Of a DNA stretch of 64,000 nucleotides, positions 16,960 to 25,517 are shown in pieces. How positions within the stretch are numbered: position 1 is the first letter of the stretch; each line of letters begins with the position of its first letter. The notes beneath the pieces are model-generated. The model had not been told where the DNA came from. It made no database searches and was given only the letters and a program-made list of their open reading frames with translations. The position numbers were made by a program, and so were the translations under genes. This DNA is from Sphingomonas sp. NBWT7 (GTDB lineage: Bacteria; Pseudomonadota; Alphaproteobacteria; Sphingomonadales; Sphingomonadaceae): NCBI RefSeq assembly GCF_014217605.1, contig NZ_CP043639.1:2441501-2505500 (forward strand), read 5' to 3'.

Positions 16960-17517
16960 TTGGTCAAGCTCAACAAGATCTACACGCGCACCGGCGACGA
17001 CGGGACCACGGGCCTTGTCGACGGTAGCCGCGTGTCGAAGGCCGATCCCCGGATGGAGGCGATCGGCGATGTCGATGAGGCGAACAGCGCGATCGGCGTC
17101 GCGATCGCCAGTCTCGCCGATCATCCGATCACGGCGGAACTGTCGCGCATCCAGAACGACCTGTTCGATCTCGGTGCCGATCTCGCGACGCCAGGCGATG
17201 ATTTCACGCCGTCCGCCATGACGCTGCGGATCGTGCCCGCGCAGGTCACGTGGCTCGAGCACGCGATCGACGCGATGAACGACGGCATGGCGCCGCTCAC
17301 CAGCTTCATCCTGCCCGGCGGCGCCGCGGCATCACTGCATCTCGCGCGCGCGATCGTGCGCCGTGCGGAGCGGGCATGTGTTTCAATTCACGGCCCGATC
17401 AACCCCGCGGCCCTGATGTACATAAATCGCCTGAGCGATTATTTGTTCGTCGCGTGCCGCTTGGTGAACCAACAGGGCTCGGCAGACGTTCTGTGGATAC
17501 CTGGGGGTTCGCGCTAG
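16960..17517 (+). CDS. Cob(I)alamin adenosyltransferase, PduO type
   Basis: 185 residues from a TTG start at 16960 (KLNKIYTRTGDDGTTGL). The N-terminal ATP-binding motif TRTGDDGTT and the helix AIVRRAERACVSIH with the later NRLSDYLFVACR are PduO/MMAB hallmarks. It converts cob(I)alamin to adenosylcobalamin, which feeds B12-dependent enzymes such as methylmalonyl-CoA mutase or class II ribonucleotide reductase. The TTG has no strong ribosome site; no better start is available. Confidence 0.92.
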   Translation: MVKLNKIYTRTGDDGTTGLVDGSRVSKADPRMEAIGDVDEANSAIGVAIASLADHPITAELSRIQNDLFDLGADLATPGDDFTPSAMTLRIVPAQVTWLEHAIDAMNDGMAPLTSFILPGGAAASLHLARAIVRRAERACVSIHGPINPAALMYINRLSDYLFVACRLVNQQGSADVLWIPGGSR

Positions 17518-17577
17518 CACCAGCCGGCGGATTTCCCGCATCCGGCCTGCCGTTCGCGTTCCGATGAGAGGAACAGG

Positions 17578-18831
17578 ATGCAGGTTCAGCCAGCGTCGGC
17601 GTCGGACGAACTCGCGGCGCGCTACACGAAGGTTCGTCGTCTCAGCGAAGCGCTCGTCGCCCCGCTCGGCGATGCCGACGCGACGGTCCAGTCGATGGAC
17701 GATGCGTCGCCGGCGAAATGGCATCTCGCGCACACCAGCTGGTTCTTCGAGACGTTCATCCTTCGCGATCACGTCGCGGGCTATCGGCTGCACGATCCAC
17801 GCTTCCCGTTCCTGTTCAACAGCTATTACGAGGCGGAAGGGCGGCGCCACGCACGCGGCCGGCGCGGCATGATCACGCGCCCGTCGCTCGATGAAGTGCT
17901 TGCCTATCGTGCCGCGGTCGATGCGGCGCTGGTCGCCGCGCTACCCACTCTCGGTGAGGAGGCGCGAACGCTCGTCGCGCTCGGCTGCCATCACGAGCAG
18001 CAGCATCAGGAGCTGCTCGTCACCGATATCCTGCACCTCTTCTCGGAAAACCCGCTCGAGCCCGCGATCTGGCCCGCCGCGCGCAAGGTGCCCGTCGCCG
18101 TTCCTGAGCCGATCGGCTGGATCGCCCGCGACGAGGCGATCGTCGAGGTGGGGCACGACGGCGCGGGCTTCGCGTTCGACTGCGAAGGGCCGCGCCACCG
18201 CGCGCTGGTGCCGGCGCACCGCATCGCCGACCGCACCGTCACCAACGGCGAGTGGCAGGCGTTCATCGCCGACGGAGGGTACGGCGAACCGCGCTGGTGG
18301 CTCGCCGATGGCTGGGCGTGGGTGCAGCGTGAAGGCATCAGTGCGCCGCTCTATTGGGAGGAACGCGACGGCACCTGGACGCGCTTCGGGCTCGATGGTC
18401 GCCGTCCGGTCGATCGCGCCGCACCGGTGACGCACGTTAGCTTCTACGAGGCGGATGCCTATGCCAGTTGGGCCGGCGCGCGGTTGCCGACCGAATTCGA
18501 GTGGGAAGCCGCCGCCGCCGCGTACGACGCCGCCGCGGGCAACCAGCTCGACCGCGCCGGTGCGATCGAACCCCGGCCCGCAGGCAACGGCCCGGCCTTC
18601 TTCGGCGACGTATGGGAATGGACCGGCAGCGCCTATCGCCCCTATCCCGGCTTCGCCGCCGCGGAAGGCGCGGTGGGCGAATATAACGGCAAGTTCATGA
18701 GCGGCCAGTTCGTGCTGCGCGGCGGATCGTGCGCCACGCCGCGCGGGCACGTGCGCCCCTGCTACCGCAACTTCTTCTACCCCCATCAGCGCTGGCAGTT
18801 CACCGGCGTCAGGCTGGCCAAGGATGCCTGA
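17578..18831 (+). CDS. egtB: Ergothioneine biosynthesis sulfoxide synthase EgtB
   Basis: 417 residues, start ATG 17578 after AGAGGAACAGG. The N-terminal DinB-like domain supplies the non-heme iron site: H in KWHLAHTSWFFE plus H139-x3-H143-x-E145 (HHEQQHQE). The C-terminal formylglycine-generating-enzyme-like domain ends with GDVWEWTGSAY...LRGGSCATP...RNFFYPHQRWQFTGVRLA. EgtB joins trimethylhistidine with a thiol (glutamylcysteine or cysteine) using oxygen. It sits directly upstream of egtD. No egtA, egtC or egtE is in the window. Confidence 0.95.
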   Translation: MQVQPASASDELAARYTKVRRLSEALVAPLGDADATVQSMDDASPAKWHLAHTSWFFETFILRDHVAGYRLHDPRFPFLFNSYYEAEGRRHARGRRGMITRPSLDEVLAYRAAVDAALVAALPTLGEEARTLVALGCHHEQQHQELLVTDILHLFSENPLEPAIWPAARKVPVAVPEPIGWIARDEAIVEVGHDGAGFAFDCEGPRHRALVPAHRIADRTVTNGEWQAFIADGGYGEPRWWLADGWAWVQREGISAPLYWEERDGTWTRFGLDGRRPVDRAAPVTHVSFYEADAYASWAGARLPTEFEWEAAAAAYDAAAGNQLDRAGAIEPRPAGNGPAFFGDVWEWTGSAYRPYPGFAAAEGAVGEYNGKFMSGQFVLRGGSCATPRGHVRPCYRNFFYPHQRWQFTGVRLAKDA

Positions 18832-18856
18832 CACAGCGCTTCGCGAAAGGACGCCA

Positions 18857-19834
18857 ATGCTCAAGCCAGAGATCGAGGACGGCCAGGCGTCGCTCGCCGA
18901 CCCGCAGTTCCGCGCCGACGTGCTCGCCGGGCTCGAACGCCGCCCGCGGGCGATCCCCGCGCGCTGGTTCTACGATCATCGCGGGTCGCAGCTGTTCGAG
19001 CAGATCACTGAGCTGCCCGAATATTATCCGACGCGCACCGAGACCGCGATCCTCCAGCGGATCGCACCCGAGCTTGCGCGACTCGTCCCCGCCGACGCGG
19101 CGCTGGTAGAGTTCGGATCGGGCTCGTCGACCAAGACGCCGCTGGTGATCGATGCGATGAAGCCGTCGGCCTATGTGCCGATCGACATATCGGGCGATTT
19201 CCTGCGCGAATCCTCGCGCGCCTTGTCGGCCGCCTATCCCGATCTGTTCGTGCTGCCGTTCGAGGCCGATTTCACCCGCGCGCTCACCTTGCCCAAGACG
19301 ATTGCGGCCGCGCCCAAGCTCGGCTTCTTTCCCGGCTCGACGATCGGCAATCTCATCCCGCACGCCGCGGTCGATCTGCTGCGCGCGATGCGCGGTTCGC
19401 TCGGGCTCGGCGCGCATCTGCTGATCGGGATGGACCGGATCAAGGACGCCGACGTGCTGACGCGCGCCTACGACGATGCCGCCGGGGTGACCGCGGCGTT
19501 CAACATGAACCTGCTCGGCCGGATCAACCGCGAGCTCGACGGCACCGTGCCGCTCGACTCCTTCGCGCATCGCGCCCGCTGGAACGACGATCGCGCGCGG
19601 ATCGAGATGCATCTGGAGGCGCTGCGCGACGTCGCGTTCGAGGTCGAGGGACGGCCCTTCGCGATCGAAGCGGGCGCGACGATCCACACCGAGAACAGCC
19701 ATAAGTATGGCCCGCGCGACGCCCGCATTCTGCTGCGCGCGGGCGGGTGGACGCCGGTCGCCGAGTGGACCGATCCCGACGGGCTGTTCGGCGTCTACCT
19801 CGCCGAAGCACAGGCCGAACGCCCCGCCCCCTAG
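18857..19834 (+). CDS. egtD: L-histidine N(alpha)-methyltransferase EgtD
   Basis: 325 residues. I choose ATG 18857 because it follows AAAGGA at ideal spacing; an in-frame ATG at 18824 overlapping egtB lacks one. The SAM-binding loop is LVEFGSGSSTKT, with VPIDISGDFLRESS and FFPGSTIGNLIP typical of the family, and a C-terminal HTENSHKY segment that binds histidine. It makes hercynine (trimethylhistidine), the EgtB substrate, so these two genes encode the core of ergothioneine synthesis. Confidence 0.95.
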   Translation: MLKPEIEDGQASLADPQFRADVLAGLERRPRAIPARWFYDHRGSQLFEQITELPEYYPTRTETAILQRIAPELARLVPADAALVEFGSGSSTKTPLVIDAMKPSAYVPIDISGDFLRESSRALSAAYPDLFVLPFEADFTRALTLPKTIAAAPKLGFFPGSTIGNLIPHAAVDLLRAMRGSLGLGAHLLIGMDRIKDADVLTRAYDDAAGVTAAFNMNLLGRINRELDGTVPLDSFAHRARWNDDRARIEMHLEALRDVAFEVEGRPFAIEAGATIHTENSHKYGPRDARILLRAGGWTPVAEWTDPDGLFGVYLAEAQAERPAP

Positions 19835-19844
19835 GAGCCGAGCG

Positions 19845-20348
19845 ATGAGCGAGACTGCCGAGCGTGACGATCCCGAACTGTGGGAAAAGGTGAAGGCGCG
19901 CGTCACCGCCGGTGCGAAGGGCGGCAAGAAGGGCGAATGGTCCGCGCGTAAGGCGCAGCTCGCGGTCGCCGAATACAAGAAGGCGGGCGGCGGCTACGTC
20001 GGCAAGAAGGACGCCGACAACAGCCTGCATGAGTGGACCGAGGAGGAGTGGGGCACCAAATCGGGCAAGAAAAGCGGCGAAACGGGTGAGCGCTACCTGC
20101 CCAAGAAAGCGCGCGCGGCGCTGAGCAAGGAAGAATATGCGCGCACCACCGCCAAAAAGCGCCGCGATAGCGCCAAGGGCAAGCAATTCTCCGATCAGCC
20201 CGCCGATGTTGCGGAGAAGACCGCGCGCTATCGCGACCGCGGTGGCAAGCCGACCAAGGCCGATCTCCTCGCCGAGGCGCGCGAGCGCGATATCAAGGGC
20301 CGCTCGACGATGACCAAGGCGGAGCTCGCCGCGGCGCTCGGCAAGTAG
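19845..20348 (+). CDS. DUF5872-like lysine-rich protein with SAP-like tail
   Basis: 167 residues from ATG 19845. The first 75 residues (ELWEKVKARVTAGAKGGKKG...WTEEEWGTKSGKKS) match the DUF5872 pattern seen in plant-associated and stress-related bacterial proteins. The C terminus (KPTKADLLAEARERDIKGR...MTKAELAAAL) looks like a SAP/Rho-N helix-extended-loop-helix, suggesting nucleic-acid binding. Very lysine-rich, cytoplasmic. Ten bp after egtD, so probably the third gene of the egt operon; a link with ergothioneine is unproven. Confidence 0.7.
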   Translation: MSETAERDDPELWEKVKARVTAGAKGGKKGEWSARKAQLAVAEYKKAGGGYVGKKDADNSLHEWTEEEWGTKSGKKSGETGERYLPKKARAALSKEEYARTTAKKRRDSAKGKQFSDQPADVAEKTARYRDRGGKPTKADLLAEARERDIKGRSTMTKAELAAALGK

Positions 20349-20352
20349 CGCG

Positions 20353-21591
20353 TCAAGTCACCGCCGCGCGCACCGCATAGGCCGGGTCGCGCCACGTCTC
20401 GCGCGCGAGCACGTCGGCGATGATCTCCACCGCCTGCCACACGTCCTCGAACTGCGTGTAGAGCGGCGTCAGCCCGAGCCGCAGTACGTCGGGCGCGCGG
20501 AAATCGCCGATCACGCCGCGCGCGATCAGGGCCTGGCAGATTTCCCAAGCGTGCGGATGCGCGACGCTGACGTGGCTGCCGCGCATCGCCGTTTCGCGCG
20601 GGCTCGCCATCGTCAGCCCCGGGCAGCGCGCATCGATTCCGGAGATCAGCAGCTCGGACAGCGCGCGGCTCTTCGCCACCACATCGGCCATCGCAACGCC
20701 GTCGAACGTGTCGAGGCCAGCGTCGAGCGCCGCCATGCCGATGATCGGCGGCGTGCCGCACAGGAAACGCTTCATGCCCTCCGCCGGTCGATAGTCGTCG
20801 CCGAAGTCGAACGCCGCGGCGTGGCCCATCCACCCCGTCATCGGCGAGGCGAGCGTGCCGTGCAGCGCGCGCGCAACGTAGAGGAACGCCGGCGCCCCCG
20901 GCCCGCCGTTGAGATATTTGTAGCCGCAGCCGACCGCCAGATCGGCGCCGCATCCGCCGAGGTCCACCTCGACCGCGCCAACCGAGTGGCTGAGATCCCA
21001 CAGCATCAGCGCGCCCGCCGCATGCGCCGCCGCGGTGACCGCGTGCATGTCGCGCATCGCACCCGTTTTGTAGTGGACGTGCGTCAGCACGACGACCGCG
21101 GTGTCGCCGTCGATCGCCGCGACGATGTCGGCGGCGGTGCGCACATGCCGCCCCGGCAGCGTCGCCGCCACGCCCTGCGCGATGTAGAGATCGGTCGGGA
21201 AATTGCCCGGTTCGGTCAGGATCGTCGATCGGCCGGGCCGCGCCTGGCACGCCGCGACGATCAGCTTGAAGAGGTTGGCAGACGTCGAATCGGCGACGAT
21301 CACCTCGTCCGCCGCCGCCCCGATCAGCGGCGCAATCCGCGCGCCGAGTCGCGCCGGCGCGTCGATCCAGCCGTGCTTGTTCCAGCTCGCGATTAGGTCC
21401 CCGCCCCACTCGCGCGTCACCGTCTGCGCGACGCGCGCTGCGCTCGCCCTGGGCAGCGCACCGAGCGAATTGCCGTCGAGATAGATCACGCCGTCGGGCA
21501 ACGCGAAGCGATCGCGGCACGCGCGCAGCGGATCGGCGGCATCAAGCGCGCGAACGTCGTCAAGCGTCGGCCAGTGTCGTTTGCCGCTCAT
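20353..21591 (-). CDS. kynU: Kynureninase
   Basis: 412 residues from ATG 21591 ([13 protein letters not shown]). PLP-dependent fold-type I enzyme; the Schiff-base lysine is K225 in [12 protein letters not shown], with the substrate motif [11 protein letters not shown] near the N terminus and [10 protein letters not shown] (PLP aspartate). Hydrolyses kynurenine to anthranilate and alanine, or 3-hydroxykynurenine to 3-hydroxyanthranilate. Its start overlaps the kynA stop by four bases. Kynurenine formamidase (kynB) is not next to it. Confidence 0.95.
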   Translation of the reverse strand: MSGKRHWPTLDDVRALDAADPLRACRDRFALPDGVIYLDGNSLGALPRASAARVAQTVTREWGGDLIASWNKHGWIDAPARLGARIAPLIGAAADEVIVADSTSANLFKLIVAACQARPGRSTILTEPGNFPTDLYIAQGVAATLPGRHVRTAADIVAAIDGDTAVVVLTHVHYKTGAMRDMHAVTAAAHAAGALMLWDLSHSVGAVEVDLGGCGADLAVGCGYKYLNGGPGAPAFLYVARALHGTLASPMTGWMGHAAAFDFGDDYRPAEGMKRFLCGTPPIIGMAALDAGLDTFDGVAMADVVAKSRALSELLISGIDARCPGLTMASPRETAMRGSHVSVAHPHAWEICQALIARGVIGDFRAPDVLRLGLTPLYTQFEDVWQAVEIIADVLARETWRDPAYAVRAAVT

Positions 21592-22421
21592 AATACAGCC
21601 CTCACCGTCAGCAATTCTGGGAAGAACACCTGGTCGATCACCTTGGCGAGATACGGCACGCCCGCCGTGCCGCCGGTGCCGCGCTTGAAGCCGATCACCC
21701 GCTCCACCGTCTTCAGATGCCCGAAGCGCCACAATTGGAAACGATATTCGAGATCGACGAGCTTCTCGGCGAGCTCATACAGGTTCCACCACCGCTCGGG
21801 CGCGGCATAGACCTGCGCCCAGCATGCCTCGACCGCGGGCGACGCGGCATAGGGCTGCGTGAAATCGCGCTCCAGCCGGTCCGTCGGCACCGGCAGCCCC
21901 GCCCGTGCCAGCGCGCGCAGCGCCTCGTCGTAGATGCTCGGGCGGTGCAGCGCGCCCTCGAGCGCCGCCTGGAGGTGCGGTGCGTCGCCGAACACCGCGA
22001 TCATCGCCGCATTCTTGTTGCCGAGCAGATATTCCATTGCGCGATACTGGTGCGACTGGAAGCCCGAGCTCGCCCCCAGTGCGCCGCGCATCGCCGAGTA
22101 ATCGGCCGGGGTGATCGTCGCGAGGATCTCCCAGCTGCCGATCAGCTGCTGCTGGATCCGCGCCACGCGCGCCATCATCTTGAACGCGGTGTCGAGCCGG
22201 TCGTCGGCGATCGCCGCGCGCGCCGCGTCGAGTTCGTGCAGGCACAGTTTCATCCACAGTTCGGACGCTTGGTGGATGACGATGAACAGCATCTCGTCAT
22301 GCGTGTCGCTGAGCGGCGTCTGGCAGCCGAGCAGGTCGTCGAGGCGGAGATAGCTGGTGTAGCTCGGGCTGCCGGGCGGCGTGACTAGATTCGGGGGCGG
22401 GGCGGGCGTGCGCTGGTCCAT
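21588..22421 (-). CDS. kynA: Tryptophan 2,3-dioxygenase
   Basis: 277 residues, standard for bacterial TDO. Active-site stretch [25 protein letters not shown] (split: H in FIVIHQAS is the substrate-proximal histidine) and [17 protein letters not shown] are diagnostic; the C terminus [12 protein letters not shown] carries the loop that closes over the indole. A heme enzyme that opens the indole ring to N-formylkynurenine. First gene of a kynA-kynU operon whose promoter should lie in 22422-22564, which is shared with the divergent epimerase. Confidence 0.95.
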   Translation of the reverse strand: MDQRTPAPPPNLVTPPGSPSYTSYLRLDDLLGCQTPLSDTHDEMLFIVIHQASELWMKLCLHELDAARAAIADDRLDTAFKMMARVARIQQQLIGSWEILATITPADYSAMRGALGASSGFQSHQYRAMEYLLGNKNAAMIAVFGDAPHLQAALEGALHRPSIYDEALRALARAGLPVPTDRLERDFTQPYAASPAVEACWAQVYAAPERWWNLYELAEKLVDLEYRFQLWRFGHLKTVERVIGFKRGTGGTAGVPYLAKVIDQVFFPELLTVRAVL

Positions 22422-22564
22422 GCCGCCGGCTGTAGCGCGATTGGCAGCGGATTTCGCGTGCCTAGCCGGTGCAGCACCAATTGCGCGTTAACCGTCGCGC
22501 CCTACGAATACGCGAACAGCGGCGCGCAAAGCGGCGTTGGCGGGGCAACGAAGCGAGCGCGAAC

Positions 22565-23542
22565 ATGACCTATCTCGTCACCGGTGCGGCCGGGTTCATC
22601 GGGGCGGCGGTGGCGCGCCAGCTGCTCGATCGCGGCGAGCGCGTCGTCGGGATCGACGATCTGAACAATTACTATCCCGTGCAGCTGAAGCGCGATCGCC
22701 TCGCGACGCTGGCGCACCCCAACTTCACCTTCGCGCACGTCGACATTGCCGACAATGCCGCGCTCACCGCCGCGCTCGCGCCGCACGCAATCACGCACAT
22801 CGTCCACCTCGCCGCACAGGCGGGCGTGCGCTACTCGATCACCAACCCGCACGCCTACGTCCAGTCGAACCTCGTCGGGCAGGTCAACATGCTCGAATAT
22901 GCCCGCCGGCTCGATGGCCTCGTCTCGATGAGCTACGCCTCGTCGAGCTCGGTCTACGGCGGCAACGTCAAGCAGCCGTTCGCCGAGGACGATCGCGTCG
23001 ACGCGCCGATCTCGCTCTACGCCGCAACCAAGAAGGCCGACGAGCTGATGGGCAACGTCTATGCCCACCTCTATCGCCTGCCGCTGACGGGCTTGCGCTT
23101 CTTCACCGTCTACGGCCCGTGGGGGCGGCCCGACATGGCGCTGTGGCTGTTCACCAACGCGATCCTCAAGGGCGAGCCGATCCGCGTCTTCAACAACGGC
23201 GACATGCGGCGCGACTTCACCTATATCGACGATATCGTCGCGGGCGTCCTCGCCGTCACCGATGCGCCCCCCGCCGACGACGGCGCCACCCCGCCGCACC
23301 GCGTCTACAACATCGGCAACAACAAGCCCGAGCAACTCCTGCGCATGATTGACGTGCTCGAGGACGCGATCGGAGTAAAGGCGATCCGCCAACTCGAACC
23401 GATGCAGCCCGGCGACGTCCCCGCCACCTACGCCGACATCACCACCATCCAGCGCGATCACGGCTTCGCGCCGACGACGCCAATTGAGGTGGGCATTCCG
23501 CGCTTCGTCGAATGGTTCCGCGGCTATCACGCACGGTCCTGA
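22565..23542 (+). CDS. NAD-dependent epimerase, UDP-glucuronate 4-epimerase-like
   Basis: 325 residues. Short-chain dehydrogenase fold with NAD motif GAAGFIGAAVA, catalytic S in YASSSSVYGG and Y-x3-K in LYAATKKADELM. Signature DDLNNYYPVQLKRDRL and VYGPWGRPDMALWLF match UDP-glucuronate 4-epimerases (CapI/LpsL type), which provide UDP-galacturonate for cell-surface polysaccharide. Start ATG 22565. No other polysaccharide genes adjoin. Confidence 0.9.
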   Translation: MTYLVTGAAGFIGAAVARQLLDRGERVVGIDDLNNYYPVQLKRDRLATLAHPNFTFAHVDIADNAALTAALAPHAITHIVHLAAQAGVRYSITNPHAYVQSNLVGQVNMLEYARRLDGLVSMSYASSSSVYGGNVKQPFAEDDRVDAPISLYAATKKADELMGNVYAHLYRLPLTGLRFFTVYGPWGRPDMALWLFTNAILKGEPIRVFNNGDMRRDFTYIDDIVAGVLAVTDAPPADDGATPPHRVYNIGNNKPEQLLRMIDVLEDAIGVKAIRQLEPMQPGDVPATYADITTIQRDHGFAPTTPIEVGIPRFVEWFRGYHARS

Positions 23543-23604
23543 TCGGACCCGTCTCCGCCGCGTACGACACGCGACGTCTGTCCTACATCGCCTGCCGTAT
23601 ATAT

Positions 23605-23619
23605 GTTCCCGTTCTGTTC
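23605..23619 (+). promoter_or_regulatory. LexA (SOS) box upstream of lysis cassette
   Basis: GTTCCCGTTCTGTTC is a perfect GTTC-N7-GTTC direct repeat, the known LexA site of alphaproteobacteria. It lies just downstream of a TATATA -10-like stretch (23598-23603) and 17 bp before the start codon at 23637, a position where bound LexA would block transcription. Predicts induction of the lysin-holin pair by DNA damage. Confidence 0.7.
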
Positions 23620-23636
23620 GTAATACAGGAGGGGAT

Positions 23637-24173
23637 ATGATCGACGAACTTATCGACGCGGTGATCGATCGCGAGGGCGGCTACAGCAACCATGCCGCCG
23701 ACCGCGGCGGCGCGACACGCTGGGGCATCACCGAGGCGGTCGCGCGCGCCAACGGCTATGTCGGCGAGATGCGGCATTTCGCGCGTGAGGCGGCAGCGCC
23801 GATCTACCGCCGCCTCTACTGGCAGCGCCCGCGCTATGACGCCGTGGCGGAACGTGCGCCGCTGATCGCCGCCGAACTGTTCGACACCGGGGTCAACATG
23901 GGGCCCGCCGTCGCCACCGCGTTCCTGCAGCGCGCGCTCAACGCGCTCAACCGCGGCGCGCGCGACTATCCCGACATATCGCTCGACGGGCGCGTCGGCC
24001 CGCAGACCCTCGCCGCGCTCGATCTCTTCCTGCTCACCCGCGGCGCGGGCGGCGAAACCGTGCTGCTCAAGGCGATCGAGGCGCTGCAGGGCGAGCGCTA
24101 TCTCTCGCTTGCCGAGCGCCGCCCGGCGAACGAGGCGTTCCTCTACGGCTGGCTTGCCAACCGGTTGGGCTGA
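23637..24173 (+). CDS. GH108 endolysin / 'secretion activator' N-acetylmuramidase
   Basis: 178 residues, start ATG 23637 with a very strong AGGAGGGG site. Glycoside hydrolase family 108: catalytic glutamate E13 in VIDREGGYSNH, then DRGGATRWGIT, and LFDTGVNMGPAVATAFLQRALN; the C-terminal half (YPDISLDGRVGPQTLAALDLF) is a peptidoglycan-binding-3-type domain. No signal peptide, so export would need the adjacent holin. The family includes phage lysozymes and ZliS of Zymomonas, linked to release of levansucrase. Twelve bp upstream of the holin-like gene. Confidence 0.9.
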   Translation: MIDELIDAVIDREGGYSNHAADRGGATRWGITEAVARANGYVGEMRHFAREAAAPIYRRLYWQRPRYDAVAERAPLIAAELFDTGVNMGPAVATAFLQRALNALNRGARDYPDISLDGRVGPQTLAALDLFLLTRGAGGETVLLKAIEALQGERYLSLAERRPANEAFLYGWLANRLG

Positions 24174-24184
24174 GGAGAGCGGAC

Positions 24185-24592
24185 ATGGCGATCCTCGATA
24201 CGATCATCGGCCCCGTCGCCGCGCTGATCGACAAGATCATTCCCGATCCCGCCGCGCGCGAGGCGGCGAAGCGCGAACTCGTCCGGCTGGAAGGCACGCA
24301 GGAGCTCGAACGCGTCAAGGCGCAGATGGCGGCAGTGCTGGCGGAGGCCAGCTCTCCCGACGCGTGGACCAGCCGCGCACGCCCAAGCTTCCTCTACGTC
24401 ATGTACGTGCTGCTCTTGTGGTCGATCCCGATGGGGCTGATCGCCGCGGTACGCCCGGCAGCGGCGGAGGCGATCGCGCGCGGCATGAACGCCTATCTCG
24501 CCGGCATCCCCGAACCGCTCTACGCGCTCTTCGGCACCGGCTATCTCGGCTACACCGTGGCGCGCGAGTGGGGCAAGGCGAAGCTGCGTTAG
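24185..24592 (+). CDS. Holin-like protein, three-TM family
   Basis: 135 residues. An amphipathic N-terminal helix ([18 protein letters not shown]), a charged coiled segment ([20 protein letters not shown]) and two strong hydrophobic helices ([21 protein letters not shown] and [19 protein letters not shown]) match the 'holin of 3TMs' family found with phage and gene-transfer-agent lysins. The motif [18 protein letters not shown] is typical. It should form the inner-membrane pore that lets the GH108 enzyme reach the wall. No capsid or tail genes are nearby. Confidence 0.85.
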   Translation: MAILDTIIGPVAALIDKIIPDPAAREAAKRELVRLEGTQELERVKAQMAAVLAEASSPDAWTSRARPSFLYVMYVLLLWSIPMGLIAAVRPAAAEAIARGMNAYLAGIPEPLYALFGTGYLGYTVAREWGKAKLR

Positions 24593-24680
24593 ATACGGTG
24601 GCGCGGTGCGGGGGGCAGACGTTGCGGTGCGGACGGCCGCGACTGTTGCGCCGCCCCGCCCGCGTCCTACATCGCGGGAC

Positions 24681-25244
24681 ATGAGCGAACATAGCAGCAT
24701 GCCCGTCTGGCACGGCACGACGATCCTCTCGGTGCGGCGCGGCGGCAAGGTCGTCGTCGCTGGCGACGGCCAGGTCTCGATGGGGCAGACCGTGATGAAA
24801 CCCAATGCGCGCAAGGTCCGCACGCTCGGCCCCGACGGCAAGGTGATCGCCGGGTTCGCCGGCGCCACCGCCGACGCCTTCACCCTGTTCGAGCGGCTCG
24901 AGGCGAAGCTCGAGCGTCACCAAGGCCAGCTGATGCGCGCCGCGGTGGAGCTCGCCAAGGACTGGCGCACCGACAAATATCTGCGCAACCTGGAAGCGAT
25001 GATGATCGTCGCCGACAAGGACGTGACGCTGATCCTCACCGGCAACGGCGACGTGCTCGAACCCGAGGCGGGGGTGGCGGCGATCGGATCGGGCGGCAAT
25101 TTCGCGCTCGCCGCCGCGCGTGCGCTTGTCGATTACGAGGGCGACGCCGAGACGATCTGCCGCAAGGCGATGAAGATCGCCGCCGAGGTGTGCGTCTACA
25201 CCAACGACCGGCTGGTGGTGGAAACGCTCGACAGTACGAGTTGA
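24681..25244 (+). CDS. hslV: ATP-dependent protease subunit HslV
   Basis: 187 residues from ATG 24681. Proteolytic removal of the first 12 residues exposes the catalytic T13 in [23 protein letters not shown], the threonine-protease signature shared with proteasome beta subunits; [11 protein letters not shown] and [14 protein letters not shown] follow. HslV forms a double hexamer activated by the HslU ATPase. hslU, usually the next gene, is absent: downstream lies repeat DNA and an amidohydrolase. Confidence 0.96.
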   Translation: MSEHSSMPVWHGTTILSVRRGGKVVVAGDGQVSMGQTVMKPNARKVRTLGPDGKVIAGFAGATADAFTLFERLEAKLERHQGQLMRAAVELAKDWRTDKYLRNLEAMMIVADKDVTLILTGNGDVLEPEAGVAAIGSGGNFALAAARALVDYEGDAETICRKAMKIAAEVCVYTNDRLVVETLDSTS

Positions 25245-25269
25245 GCTTGGCGGTTTGGCGGTTCCGTAC

Positions 25270-25452
25270 CCGTTCGCCCTGAGGAGGGATTGAGCGTAGC
25301 GTAGCGTAGCGAAGACGAAAGCCCGTCTCGAAGGGCGGTGCTTCGAGACGGCACCCTTCGACTGCCTGCCAAGGCAGGCGCTCAGGACAGGCTTCGCCTG
25401 CGCCTCAGCACCTCCTCAGCACGAACGGAGGGGGGCGCAGCACGAACGGGCG
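25270..25452. repeat. Inverted composite of dispersed sphingomonad-type repeat
   Basis: A forward unit (25270-25333) begins CCGTTCGCCCTGAGGAGG and ends CGTCTCGAAG; an inverted unit (25341-25428) begins CTTCGAGACG and ends CCTCAGCACGAACGG. The facing ends form a perfect 10-bp stem (25324-25333 with 25341-25350). The forward unit contains a GTAGC tandem repeat (25315 region) and a further partial end CACGAACGG follows at 25441. The same unit occurs at 62241-62420. It fills the gap between hslV and the amidohydrolase; no gene is visible in it. Confidence 0.8.
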
Positions 25453-25517
25453 GAGGCAATCCACCGCAAGCGCTAAGCGCTTGTCTTCCGCCGCGTCCGC
25501 GTCCAATCACGCCGGCC

